Source of the DNA: Psychrobacter piscatorii
Lineage (GTDB): Bacteria > Pseudomonadota > Gammaproteobacteria > Pseudomonadales > Moraxellaceae
Length of the DNA stretch: 58,295 nt
Assembly: GCF_904846415.1 (NCBI RefSeq)
Contig: NZ_CAJHAR010000023.1
Location: 1-58,295, forward strand
Direction: 5' to 3'
Shown: positions 40,740-49,149 of the stretch, piece by piece
Numbering within the stretch: position 1 is the stretch's first letter
How the letters are laid out: each line of letters begins with the position of its first letter
Position numbers and translations under genes: made by a program
Notes under the pieces: generated by a model
Seen by the model: only the letters and a program-made list of their open reading frames with translations
Told to the model about the DNA's origin: nothing
Databases searched by the model: none

Positions 40740-42266
40740 ATGAGTAACATTCAGACCTCATCTTTAAGGTCTAACACGCCGGAATCAAATCCAGAAAATC
40801 AAGATAGCGAATTGCAAGGCAGTTATATAGATTTGCATAAGCCAAGCTCAAGTTTTGACAGTCGTGACGCTTATCTAAATCATGAATTGCAAATCATGCA
40901 GCCAAAACGCTGGCGTCCCAATTTACCATTTCGTGATTATCGTTTTGAGTATGAAGATACTATCCCAGCGATGGCAGCGACCATCGGTAAAGTGGTCATG
41001 GTGGGCGCGATTGCGGCAACCTTTGCAGGCCCACTCGGCCTAGGTGATGCCTTTGTTTTAGAAAACGTTCGTTATGAGTTGTTGATTGTCTCGTTCTTTA
41101 TTGTCTTGTTTTCTGGATTTCTGCTACCGACGGCCAACCTTGCCGGTACTCATGGGCCACTTATTCCATTGATTCCTATTGTTGTGGCTGCAGGTGGTCA
41201 TCCAATGGCTTTTGGACTACTGATTGGTGCTTTTGGTCTGCTGCTCGCTATTAGTAAAGGTGGGAGTTTGCTAGCCAATCTAACCAGTAAGGGCGTGTGC
41301 GGTGGTCTGTTGATTTACTTAGGGTTTATCGGAACCACCTCACAGGTTAAGAACCTTTTTGCTTGGGCAGAAGGAATTGGTATGTCGCACATTGCTTTCT
41401 TTATTATTTTAGCGACTATCCTACTATATGCATTACTTGAACATTGGCAAAAACGTTGGCTTGCGGTTCCGCTCAGCTGCGTGTTAGGTGGCGGTCTTGC
41501 TTTTGCATTGGGCGCACCTTTTGCGTTCAAAACAGCACCAGGTCTACCGCATATGAACCCGATGTACTGGTGGGGTGAGAACACAGGTTGGATGTTAGGG
41601 CTACCGACGATTGAAAGCTTCATTGTGGTATTGCCCTTTGCTATTTTGGCCGTGGCAATGTGGTCACCAGATTTCTTAGGGCATCAGGTATTCCAAAAAA
41701 TTAGCTACCCTAAGCGTACTGAAAAAGTGCTCATGGATATCGATGATACGATGACCAGTGCGTCGTTTCGTCAGGTAGTTGGCTCCGTATTGGGCGGTGC
41801 CAACTTTGCGTCATCTTGGGGTACTTATATTGTCCCTGCGGCGATTGCGAAACGTCCAATTCCTGCTGGTGCTTTATTGACGGCTTTGTTCTGTATTATC
41901 GCAGGTGTCTGGGGCTATCCAATGGATTTAGCCATTTGGCAACCAGTGATGTGCGTGGCGTTGATCGTTGGGGTTTTCATTCCACTCTTAGAGGCTGGTA
42001 TGGAGATGACGCGCGAAGGTAAAACCACGCAGTCTGCCGCTATTGTGGTGTTTGCTTCTGCCTTGGTGAACCCAGCCTTTGGTTGGTCACTCACGCTATT
42101 GCTTGATAATTTGGGTTTGATTGGCTCAAAAGAGCGCAGTGCCAATTTGACTAAAATGAGCCGCTGGATTATACCGGGTATTATGTTTGTGGTACTGACC
42201 GGGGTGATGGCTATCGTTGGTATGTTGCCGGGTATTCCAGCATTGATGGCAAACTTCCGTCATTAG
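40740..42266 (+). CDS. DUF3360 family permease
   Basis: The chosen start, ATG 40740, has AAGGA upstream and gives 508 residues; the frame is open from 40662. After a soluble N-terminus of about 75 residues come 11-13 hydrophobic segments, with the family blocks FSGFLLPTANLAGTHGPLIP (residues ~135-155) and WSPDFLGHQVFQKISYPKR. DUF3360 proteins belong near the xanthine/uracil/SulP-type permease superfamily and have no proven substrate. It stands alone and is closed by the terminator at 42300. Confidence 0.8.
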   Translation: MSNIQTSSLRSNTPESNPENQDSELQGSYIDLHKPSSSFDSRDAYLNHELQIMQPKRWRPNLPFRDYRFEYEDTIPAMAATIGKVVMVGAIAATFAGPLGLGDAFVLENVRYELLIVSFFIVLFSGFLLPTANLAGTHGPLIPLIPIVVAAGGHPMAFGLLIGAFGLLLAISKGGSLLANLTSKGVCGGLLIYLGFIGTTSQVKNLFAWAEGIGMSHIAFFIILATILLYALLEHWQKRWLAVPLSCVLGGGLAFALGAPFAFKTAPGLPHMNPMYWWGENTGWMLGLPTIESFIVVLPFAILAVAMWSPDFLGHQVFQKISYPKRTEKVLMDIDDTMTSASFRQVVGSVLGGANFASSWGTYIVPAAIAKRPIPAGALLTALFCIIAGVWGYPMDLAIWQPVMCVALIVGVFIPLLEAGMEMTREGKTTQSAAIVVFASALVNPAFGWSLTLLLDNLGLIGSKERSANLTKMSRWIIPGIMFVVLTGVMAIVGMLPGIPALMANFRH

Positions 42267-42299
42267 ACCATTCATGATTTGCATATGACCGAACAAACG

Positions 42300-42325
42300 A
42301 AGTCAGCATAAAGCTGGCTTTTTTA
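42300..42325 (+). terminator. Intrinsic terminator after the DUF3360 permease
   Basis: AAGTCAGC pairs with GCTGGCTT (one G-T pair) around a five-base loop, followed by TTTT. It lies 34 bp after the stop. Confidence 0.8.
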
Positions 42326-42418
42326 TGCGTGCTATTGGGGCAATAATCAGCTTGCAAAACCACGATTACTGCCCCATAACTAGCAGTATTACTAAGATTT
42401 TTAAGAGCAATAAATTCT

Positions 42419-44263
42419 ATGGTTACTGTCTCAGAATCGAGTCCTGTCGATGATAAAAAAGCCCGTCTTAAGCATCTGATCAAGAACCTGCCTAATTTGC
42501 CAGGGGTATATAAAATGCTGGGCAAAAACGGCGATATTTTATACGTTGGTAAAGCCAAGTCGCTAAAAAGCCGCGTGAATAGTTACTTTGCCAAGACGAT
42601 TGATCATCCAAAGACGCGGGCGCTGGTGGCACGTATTCATAATATTGAGACCATTATCACGCGTAGTGAGACTGAAGCGCTGTTGCTCGAGCAGAACTTA
42701 ATTAAAGAGTATCGTCCGCCTTATAACGTCTTGCTGCGTGATGATAAGTCGTATCTATACGTGTTTATCTCAGCTGATAAGCCTTATCCACGTTTGGCGT
42801 ATGGACGCGGCAAAGGCAATCATCAAAAAGGCCGTTTCTTTGGTCCATTCCCCTCTGCCCATGCAGCAAAAGAAACACTGGTCTTGATGCAAAAAATGTT
42901 TCAAATGCGCCAGTGTACCAACACCTTTTTCAAGCAGCGTCAGCGTCCTTGTCTTGAGTATCAGATTAAGCGTTGCCGTGCACCCTGTGTCGGCTTGGTA
43001 TCGCCAGAAGAGTATGCGGAAGATGTTCATAATACCATTCGCTTTTTGAAGGGTGATTCTAGCGATATTCACAGCACGCTGATTGAGAAGATGGAAGGGG
43101 CGGCTGAAGCACTGGATTTTGAAAAAGCTGTTCTTTATCGTGATCAGCTGTCGATGCTACGCGAAGTGCAAGCAAAGCAGGCCGTCTATACGGTGCAAGG
43201 TGAGGCAGATGTGATTGCCATTGCCAGTCAGGCGGGTATGACGTGTGTCAACGTGCTGACCGTACGTGGTGGTCGCGTGTTAGGCGGCAAAAATTATTTC
43301 CCTGATGTAGACAGTAGCGAGCCGCTAGCAGATAACCTATCGGCTTTTATTACCTCGTTTTATTTTCAGGTGACTGATGATTTGCCAGCCGAGATTATAT
43401 TAAGCCATGAGATTCCTGATCAGGTAGCGGTAAGCGAGGCTCTCGCAACCCATTTTGGCAATAAAGTGGTCATCAAGACCAATGTGCGTGAGCATCGCTC
43501 AGAGTGGCTTGACTTGGCAACGCTTAATACCAGTAATGCGCTAAAAACCAAACTTGGCGATTATTTGGAGCTGCATGCACGCTTTGGCGCGCTAAAAGAC
43601 GTACTGGCTGAGGTGACTGATCGCACCATTGATCGGATTGAATGTTTTGATATCTCCCATACCATGGGCGAGGCGACCATTGGTAGCTGCGTCGTCTTTG
43701 ATCAAGGCGGCGCGCGCAGGCGTGACTACCGTCAATATGCGATTCATGATATCCAAGGCGGCGATGACTATGCAGCCATGAAACAAGTGCTGACAAGGCG
43801 GTATAAAAAGCAGCCGTTGCCTGATTTACTGCTGATTGATGGTGGTAAAGGTCAGCTGAGTATGGCGAAAGAAGTACTGGTTGAATTGGGTATTCTTGGT
43901 GATACCTTGCTCATTGGTGTCGCCAAAGGGGAAGGGCGTAAGGCGGGACTCGAAGTATTACACTTTTTGGATCACGAGCCGCTAGATTTGCCCATGGATA
44001 GCAAAGCATTGCATTTACTGATGCATATTCGTGATGAGGCGCATCGTTTTGCGATTACCGCGCATCGTAAAAAACGCGATAAGCGTCGCTCATCATCGGT
44101 GCTTGAGGTCATCCCGGGTCTGGGTGAAAAGCGCCGCCGCGATTTGCTCAATCACTTCGGCGGTATGCAGCAATTGCTTGGCGCATCACAGCAAGAGTTG
44201 GCAGGTGTGCAAGGGATTGGACCAGTACTGGCGAAGACGGTTTATAAAGTGTTGCATGAGTAG
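42419..44263 (+). CDS. uvrC: Excinuclease ABC subunit C
   Basis: The 614-residue nuclease cuts both sides of UvrB-bound DNA lesions. The N-terminal GIY-YIG domain has [20 protein letters not shown]; a Cys-rich [15 protein letters not shown] block follows (about 185); the UVR UvrB-binding motif is [23 protein letters not shown] (about 222-245); the RNase H-like C-terminal domain has [20 protein letters not shown] and [11 protein letters not shown]; two helix-hairpin-helix motifs end the protein ([26 protein letters not shown]). Confidence 0.97.
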   Translation: MVTVSESSPVDDKKARLKHLIKNLPNLPGVYKMLGKNGDILYVGKAKSLKSRVNSYFAKTIDHPKTRALVARIHNIETIITRSETEALLLEQNLIKEYRPPYNVLLRDDKSYLYVFISADKPYPRLAYGRGKGNHQKGRFFGPFPSAHAAKETLVLMQKMFQMRQCTNTFFKQRQRPCLEYQIKRCRAPCVGLVSPEEYAEDVHNTIRFLKGDSSDIHSTLIEKMEGAAEALDFEKAVLYRDQLSMLREVQAKQAVYTVQGEADVIAIASQAGMTCVNVLTVRGGRVLGGKNYFPDVDSSEPLADNLSAFITSFYFQVTDDLPAEIILSHEIPDQVAVSEALATHFGNKVVIKTNVREHRSEWLDLATLNTSNALKTKLGDYLELHARFGALKDVLAEVTDRTIDRIECFDISHTMGEATIGSCVVFDQGGARRRDYRQYAIHDIQGGDDYAAMKQVLTRRYKKQPLPDLLLIDGGKGQLSMAKEVLVELGILGDTLLIGVAKGEGRKAGLEVLHFLDHEPLDLPMDSKALHLLMHIRDEAHRFAITAHRKKRDKRRSSSVLEVIPGLGEKRRRDLLNHFGGMQQLLGASQQELAGVQGIGPVLAKTVYKVLHE

Positions 44264-44290
44264 ATTTGTAACGCTAAAACGATAGTAAAT

Positions 44291-44344
44291 AAAAAAGGGT
44301 CAGCTTTGATAAATATACATATCTGAAGCTGACCCTTTTTTTTT
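44291..44344. terminator. Bidirectional terminator between uvrC and folA
   Basis: AAAAAAGGGTCAGCTT pairs with AAGCTGACCCTTTTTT, a 16-bp stem with A/T runs on both sides, between the two convergent genes. Confidence 0.9.
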
Positions 44345-44358
44345 GAGTTAATCAAACA

Positions 44359-44949
44359 CTATTGGTCAGTCTTCTCTACTTTATAAGTCGTAAATTTAAA
44401 GCTTAAATCACTTTTTTCGTCATGCATTTGCTCAGACTCATCAGCTACTTTATAGCGCGCAGGTAGCTTAGGATAAAAAGCATTGCCATCGGTAATTTCG
44501 GTATCTACGTGCGTCAGCTCAATACGATCCGTGTACATCATGGCATCATTGAATATACGCTCACCGCCGATCACCCAAATGGTATCTAAATGCAGTCCAT
44601 GTGCCAAACTTGCTGCATGCGTCAGGGCATCGTCCAAGTTGTGAACCACATGCGCATGGGCGTGTCCTACCAATCCTTTTTGCTCTGCGTAGTTCATTTG
44701 AGTGGAGACAATGAAGTTCACGCGTTTTGGTAATGGTTTGCTACCCATTGATTCAAACGTCTTACGACCCATGATGACGATGCCCTGCATATCGCTACTC
44801 GAGGCCGTATTCTGCGGGTCACGTGTGGTCAACTGTTTAAAGTGCTGCAGGTCTGCTGAGATATGCCACGGCAGCTCATTGTTCTTACCGATACAGCGAT
44901 TGCTACTTATGGCAGCGATTTGGGCAACTTCAGTGTGGGCATAGCTCAT
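44359..44949 (-). CDS. folA: Dihydrofolate reductase
   Basis: The 196-residue enzyme reduces dihydrofolate with NADPH, the partner reaction of thymidylate synthase. Visible hallmarks are IAAISSNRCIGKNNELPWHIS (Met20 loop region), FKQLT, IVMGRKTFESMG and VIGGERIFNDAM, with the active-site acid in the DLQHFK helix (Asp30-like). It is longer than E. coli DHFR (159), with an insert around residues 45-60 and a longer C-terminus. AAAGGA precedes the start. Upstream lies only the 3' remnant of thyA, its usual operon partner. Confidence 0.95.
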   Translation of the reverse strand: MSYAHTEVAQIAAISSNRCIGKNNELPWHISADLQHFKQLTTRDPQNTASSSDMQGIVIMGRKTFESMGSKPLPKRVNFIVSTQMNYAEQKGLVGHAHAHVVHNLDDALTHAASLAHGLHLDTIWVIGGERIFNDAMMYTDRIELTHVDTEITDGNAFYPKLPARYKVADESEQMHDEKSDLSFKFTTYKVEKTDQ

Positions 44950-45028
44950 AATGTGTCCTTTCTATTATATTTTTAAACGTATGTATTTTAACTCACAGTC
45001 TTATTTATTGTCGTGCATGAGACGTACT

Positions 45029-45313
45029 TTAAACGGCAACTTTGGCTTTGATGGTCGGATGAGACTCATAGTTATTGACGCTAATATCGTCGTATTCAAA
45101 GGCAAAAATATCTTTCACCTCTGGGTTCAGTGTCAATGTTGGTAGCGTATATAGCGAACGTGTCAGTTGTAGCTCGGCTTGCTCACGATGGTTTTGGTAG
45201 ATATGGCAATCACCACCTGTCCAAACAAATTCACCAACCTCCAGACCACACACTTGCGCAACCATATGCGTTAATAACGCATAACTGGCAATGTTAAAGG
45301 GCACACCTAGGAA
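45029..45313 (-). pseudogene. thyA: thyA, 5'-truncated remnant (last 94 codons)
   Basis: From [20 protein letters not shown] to the terminal IKAKVAV the frame aligns residue for residue with the last 94 residues of E. coli-type thymidylate synthase (94 in both). The preceding codons (MHKLGVII) do not belong to ThyA. About 170 residues are missing, including the catalytic cysteine (Cys146 in E. coli), so the fragment cannot make dTMP. The break is at 45313/45314. The order folA-thyA is the ancestral neighbourhood, so this is a chromosomal locus cut by insertion or recombination. The missing part may lie beyond the right end of the copper island. Confidence 0.92.
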
Positions 45314-45522
45314 AATTATAACCCCTAATTTATGCACAAGACGCCTAATAACATAGCCTTAATAGCTATAATAGCATTGTGCACTTTTAATTCTGCACAA
45401 TATGGGTTATACATACAAGGTTATTATACCTGATTTTAAAATATCACTGCTAATAGAAGGTCTTGTTTATTTCTTTTAGTTGTACTAAGGCATATAAAAC
45501 GTGATTGCTCCAACATTAAAAC
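45314..45522. other. Junction sequence next to truncated thyA
   Basis: About 210 bp of AT-rich non-coding sequence between the thyA break and the hsdS remnant. It contains the inverted repeat ATTGTGCA (45376-45383) / TGCACAAT (45394-45401) with a 10-base loop, and a third copy of TGCACAA at 45334-45340. It may represent an attachment site or the end of a lost element. Confidence 0.4.
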
Positions 45523-45723
45523 TCACCCTAAAGCCCTATCAATCAACGCATCGGTAAGCTGAACCTGTGTCTCTTGAGACTGCTGTAGCTTAACTTTTAA
45601 CTGATCGCAAATAGCCATTAGTTCATCGACTTTAGCAACGATACGGTGTTGTTCAGCTAGAGGAGGTATAGGAATTAAAAATTTTGATATATTTCCCATG
45701 CTAAGATTAGCTCTTGCATTGTC
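45523..45723 (-). pseudogene. hsdS: hsdS remnant (type I restriction specificity subunit, C-terminal 66 codons)
   Basis: The minus strand encodes 66 in-frame residues up to a stop at 45523-45525: NISKFLIPIPPLAEQHRIVA, then KVDELMAICDQLKVKLQQSQ, ending ALIDRALG. The IPIPPLAEQHRIVAKVDELM block and the coiled-coil that follows are diagnostic for the C-terminal end of HsdS subunits. The frame is cut exactly where the terminal repeat of the 72-bp element begins (45724), so transposition or recombination removed the rest. No hsdM or hsdR is seen. Confidence 0.85.
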
Positions 45724-45795
45724 GAGCCTTTCCTAAAAAGTGTGTAACTATCATTTAGATTGTAGAAGTACTTACACGAAATTTAGGAAAGGCTC
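45724..45795. mobile_element. 72-bp remnant or MITE with IS256-like terminal inverted repeats
   Basis: The first 24 bp (45724-45747) and the reverse complement of the last 24 bp (45772-45795) match at 20 of 24 positions: both begin GAGCCTTTCCTAAA and end GTGTAA, differing only in four central bases. The ends resemble those of IS256-family elements, which commonly carry a GTGTAA inner edge. Only 24 bp lie between them, so there is no transposase. The 8 bp outside each end do not match, so no target duplication remains. It lies at the left edge of the copper island. Confidence 0.7.
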
Positions 45796-45821
45796 GTTCA
45801 TAGACAGTATGAAGGTATTTA

Positions 45822-47294
45822 CTACCTGGCAATCAACAACTTTACAGCAACCTCAAAAAGACACTCATCTTTGATAGTAATACTAACTTTGCCATTATGA
45901 GCATTGGCGATAGCTTGCACAATAGATAAGCCTAAGCCTGTTCCTGAATGCATCGTATTCGTTTTATCATGACGATAGAATCGCTCAAACAGTTTATCGG
46001 CTTCAATCTGATTTAATGGTTTGTCTAGACGGTTGGTCATAGTTATTCTTAACCAGAGCTGCTCTGGGGATTGAATATCGTCTTTTGGCGCATTAAGCGA
46101 GGTGCTTGAAGCGAGGACAGTAGCGGATATCATAATAGTGCTATTACTAGCCGCATAATAAATCGCATTTGACATCAGGTTGGCAAACAGCCGTTGCAAT
46201 AAGCCTTTATCACCTAGTACTGTTTTAAAATCACCCGATTTTTCAAAGATTATCTCACGATCCTCAGCAATCATCTCATAATAATCTATAAGCTTTGTGA
46301 TCAAGCTCTCTATATCGACATGACTGATTTGCGAATCACTCAGCTCTTTTTGAGTTTTTGCCAGTAATAACATATCGTTAATCATGGCGGATAACTGCTT
46401 TAACGTATCATGCTGATGATGCAATTGCTCAATGTATTCGTCGCTTTCTCTTGGCTTAGTTAACATGACTTGCGTTTGCGTACTCAGCGTCGCTATTGGC
46501 GTACGTAGCTCATGGGCGATATTGTCTGAAAACCGTGATAATGATTCAAAGTTACTTTCAAGCTTGACCATCATAGAATTATAGGACTCCGTTAGTGGAC
46601 GTAATTCTAACGGCATATCGCCAACCACAATTCTTTCATCTAACCTTTGAAGATTAATGCCTTTCATCTTTTGTACGATAGTAGCTAGGGGAGCAAAACC
46701 CCAGTGTACACTTAGTGCAGCTACTGAAACCAATAATAAGGTGATGGCGATAAGTATCAAGCTCAGCTGGCGATTAAACTGGATAAGATATTGATGATGC
46801 ACATCGATAGGTAGAGCAATAAATGCCAAAACCTCTTGATGTGTAATGATAATGGCTCGGTAATGCCTATTATTTATCTTGATCATAAACTGCTGATCTC
46901 GATAGTCCTGCAATAGTTGTAACAAGCTAAAATCTGCCGGTAGATCATTGATGAAATTACTGGGATCGCTGGATAATAATTTGCCATTTTTATCTGATAC
47001 TAAGGTTTTTAAATCATAATCCAGCCAAGAAGAATGTAGATGATTGGCATCAATTAGCGCTTGCGACTTTGATACTGTGAATGGTTCTATGTGATCTTCC
47101 AAACTAACCATACGTTTGCGCAGGTTAAAAGCTGCATGAGTAAGGATTTCTGAGTCCATTTGCTCAAAGTGTCCACTCACAGAGCGCTGAACCCATGCGT
47201 AGATAATAACCTGAGAGATAATAACGAACAATGTCAGTAAAAAAATAGTTCGCCATAACAGTGACCAACGCCGATTCTTAGATTTATGTCTCAT
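45822..47294 (-). CDS. copS: Copper-sensing histidine kinase (CusS/CopS type)
   Basis: The kinase has 490 residues from ATG 47294, which overlaps the copR stop by 11 bp (ATGAGACATAA). Two membrane segments (about residues 14-34 and 168-190) surround a periplasmic copper-sensing domain; a HAMP linker, the His-box in SDNIAHELRTPIATLSTQTQ, and NLMSNAIYYA and GTGLGLSIVQAIANAH of the ATPase domain follow. It should phosphorylate CopR when periplasmic copper is high. A longer frame to 47339 also exists. Operon copR-copS, divergent from the resistance genes. Confidence 0.88.
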   Translation of the reverse strand: MRHKSKNRRWSLLWRTIFLLTLFVIISQVIIYAWVQRSVSGHFEQMDSEILTHAAFNLRKRMVSLEDHIEPFTVSKSQALIDANHLHSSWLDYDLKTLVSDKNGKLLSSDPSNFINDLPADFSLLQLLQDYRDQQFMIKINNRHYRAIIITHQEVLAFIALPIDVHHQYLIQFNRQLSLILIAITLLLVSVAALSVHWGFAPLATIVQKMKGINLQRLDERIVVGDMPLELRPLTESYNSMMVKLESNFESLSRFSDNIAHELRTPIATLSTQTQVMLTKPRESDEYIEQLHHQHDTLKQLSAMINDMLLLAKTQKELSDSQISHVDIESLITKLIDYYEMIAEDREIIFEKSGDFKTVLGDKGLLQRLFANLMSNAIYYAASNSTIMISATVLASSTSLNAPKDDIQSPEQLWLRITMTNRLDKPLNQIEADKLFERFYRHDKTNTMHSGTGLGLSIVQAIANAHNGKVSITIKDECLFEVAVKLLIAR

Positions 47295-48030
47295 TTGATG
47301 CCAGACTGTCTTTATTAATACTATCGTCGCCCATGCCACTATCCACGTCGACAGCCAGTGGCTCTAACTTGTAGCCCATTCCGCGTACCGTATGAATCAG
47401 CTTTATATCAAATCCATCATCAATTTTTATCCGCAAGCGCCTTATAGCCACGTCAATGACATTCGTATCACTCTCAAAGTTTATATCCCATACTTGCGAG
47501 GCGATCACAGTGCGCGGCAGTACCTCACCTTGACGTTCTAAGAAAAGTTGTAATAAAGCAAACTCTTTAGCAGTCAATTTTATATTAGTGTTGCCTCTAT
47601 GAACGGTGCGTTTGGCAATATCCATTTTCAGATCAGCTATGTGTATGACCGAGCTTTTATAATCAGATTGATTGGCACGGCGCAATAGGCTTTTTATTCT
47701 AACAATCAGTTCAGCAAAAGCAAAAGGCTTGGTCAGATAATCATCGCCACCAATTTCAATACCTTTGATCCGATCGCTTAAATCATCTTTAGCCGTTAAA
47801 AATAAAACTGGCGTATGTTTTCCAGCAGCTCGGTAGCGCTGTACCAACTCAAAGCCACTGACGTCAGGTAGCATGACATCCATCAAAACCACACTAAAAT
47901 CTTCAGTCATTAACGCATGATAGCCATCTAAACCTGTCATGTGATGATCCACGATGAAACCGGCCTCAGTTAAGCCTTTCTTAATATATTCTCCAAGGTT
48001 TTTCTCATCTTCTACTAACAGTACTTTCAT
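47284..48030 (-). CDS. copR: Copper response regulator (CusR/CopR type)
   Basis: The 248-residue OmpR-family regulator has receiver Asp51 (VVLMDVMLPDVSG), the Lys in YLTKPFAFAELIVRI, and a winged-helix domain with LTAKEFALLQLFLERQGEVL and DTNVIDVAIRRLRIKIDDGF. The sequence is typical of the heavy-metal CusR/CopR/IrlR group. It likely binds the TGACA-N6-TGACA motifs between it and the resistance operon. The C-terminal 25 residues (acidic, Asp/Ser-rich) extend beyond the family's usual end. Confidence 0.9.
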   Translation of the reverse strand: MKVLLVEDEKNLGEYIKKGLTEAGFIVDHHMTGLDGYHALMTEDFSVVLMDVMLPDVSGFELVQRYRAAGKHTPVLFLTAKDDLSDRIKGIEIGGDDYLTKPFAFAELIVRIKSLLRRANQSDYKSSVIHIADLKMDIAKRTVHRGNTNIKLTAKEFALLQLFLERQGEVLPRTVIASQVWDINFESDTNVIDVAIRRLRIKIDDGFDIKLIHTVRGMGYKLEPLAVDVDSGMGDDSINKDSLASNET

Positions 48031-48167
48031 CGTTGCTTACCTTTATATCATTATAGTTGTCAACAGCGTATCACTAACATTGTTAGCTTATCAGCCATAT
48101 ATTTATCAGGAACCCTTGTTATAACAGTGTTCTTTGGATAGAGACAGATGCTGGTATTTGGTTTTAA

Positions 48168-48183
48168 TGACAAGAAGATGACA
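48168..48183 (+). promoter_or_regulatory. Candidate CopR box 1
   Basis: TGACA-AGAAGA-TGACA. Direct half sites one helical turn apart (11-bp period), the pattern OmpR/PhoB-family dimers bind. Confidence 0.55.
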
Positions 48184-48218
48184 ATATTATGCTGTTCCTA
48201 ACGAACATGTAATATCCG

Positions 48219-48234
48219 TGTCATCTAGCTGTCA
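48219..48234 (-). promoter_or_regulatory. Candidate CopR box 2
   Basis: On the minus strand TGACA-GCTAGA-TGACA, the same half sites and spacing as box 1, in the opposite direction. Confidence 0.55.
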
Positions 48235-48355
48235 GCCACCATTTAGTATTCTAAATCAACGCCGCATATTGGCTTGTCTCTGATACAGACTGCCTCTACG
48301 AGTAAAGCAATTATCCTACTTAAACAGTTTGTTATTTATCTTTAAAGGGTCTTAT

Positions 48356-48682
48356 ATGAAAAATTATAGTTCATTAAAAAAAGCAGCTTTGCTTTCAGTA
48401 TCGATGTTAGTGGGCATGTCAGCGGCCAATGCGCATACCACAAACTTAGATGCTTCTGTTCTCGGTAATTGTGATGCGCTCATTAGTTTTGCAAGAAACG
48501 CAGATCATAATGATGCACAAATGTCCAAAGAGCAAAAGAAAAGTTATGTCGACGCCAGAGTGGCTTGTCAGGTTCAACATCAAGATCAACATTTGCAGTC
48601 TGAAAAGTATTTTGTAAAAAAATATGGTAGCGATCGTGATAGAAATGCTGAAGCCATATTAAATGAATATATCGCGCATTAA
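48356..48682 (+). CDS. Small secreted protein of the copper island
   Basis: Chosen start ATG 48356 with AAAGGG upstream (108 residues; a TTG frame starts at 48329). A signal peptide ends with AANAHT near residue 27. The mature part is helical, with two cysteines (GNCDALI and RVACQVQ) that may form a disulfide, and many His, Gln and Asp residues (NADHNDAQ, QHQDQHLQ). First gene after the divergent promoter, so probably copper-induced. Family not recognised; a periplasmic metal-binding or stress protein is possible. Confidence 0.65.
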   Translation: MKNYSSLKKAALLSVSMLVGMSAANAHTTNLDASVLGNCDALISFARNADHNDAQMSKEQKKSYVDARVACQVQHQDQHLQSEKYFVKKYGSDRDRNAEAILNEYIAH

Positions 48683-48815
48683 AATCTAAAGCGGTGAGAA
48701 TGACAGAATTGTAATCTTAACGTCATCTACCAGTCAGAATGATTAATGTATCATTTAGGCTGGTTTAACAGCTATTGAACTCAATAACCTTTAATCCAAA
48801 CAATAGGAATTAATC

Positions 48816-49088
48816 ATGTCACAATTTAAATTACTGTCTAAATCAATCGCAATGACGGCCATCGCTCTTGTCGTATCGACCTCAGCTATGGCGCATGACC
48901 CTAAAATGCATGCTGAAAAAGATCAAATGAACTGTGAAAAAATGCAAAAGCATATGGATATGATGGGAAAAATGGATCATAGCAAGATGGACATGAGCGA
49001 TCCTGCTATGAAAGCAATGATGGCTAACATGGGTAAAATGAAGCAAATGTACCAAAAACACTGCGTTACTAACGACAGTAAATCTTAA
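48816..49088 (+). CDS. Periplasmic Met/His-rich putative copper-binding protein
   Basis: The 90-residue protein has a signal peptide cleaved after SAMA (residue 26). The mature 64 residues contain about 17 methionines and 6 histidines (HDPKMHAEKDQMNCEKMQKH, MDMMGKMDHSKMDMSD), plus two cysteines. Such composition is typical of periplasmic copper chaperones or sponges that bind Cu(I) through Met and His. It lies 133 bp after the first gene of the operon. AATAGGAATT precedes the start. Function inferred from composition and context. Confidence 0.75.
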   Translation: MSQFKLLSKSIAMTAIALVVSTSAMAHDPKMHAEKDQMNCEKMQKHMDMMGKMDHSKMDMSDPAMKAMMANMGKMKQMYQKHCVTNDSKS

Positions 49089-49149
49089 AAATTTTAGCTC
49101 TGTTAAATAGCAGTCAACACTTAACGGAAATAAATTGTTAGGAAAACAT

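Larger units (their letters stand above)
48031..48355. promoter_or_regulatory. Divergent control region of copRS and the cop operon
   Basis: This 325-bp region separates copRS from the resistance genes. It holds two TGACA-N6-TGACA motifs (48168-48183 forward, 48219-48234 reverse). The two sites face each other with 35 bp between, matching a divergent promoter pair. Confidence 0.6.

Noticed and set aside
44951..45145. 64-codon plus-strand frame over the thyA end and folA upstream region
   Set aside because: No ribosome site and antisense to the thyA remnant.
45029..45337. 102-codon frame as a complete small protein
   Set aside because: 94 of its codons are the exact C-terminal end of thymidylate synthase; the first eight are junction sequence.
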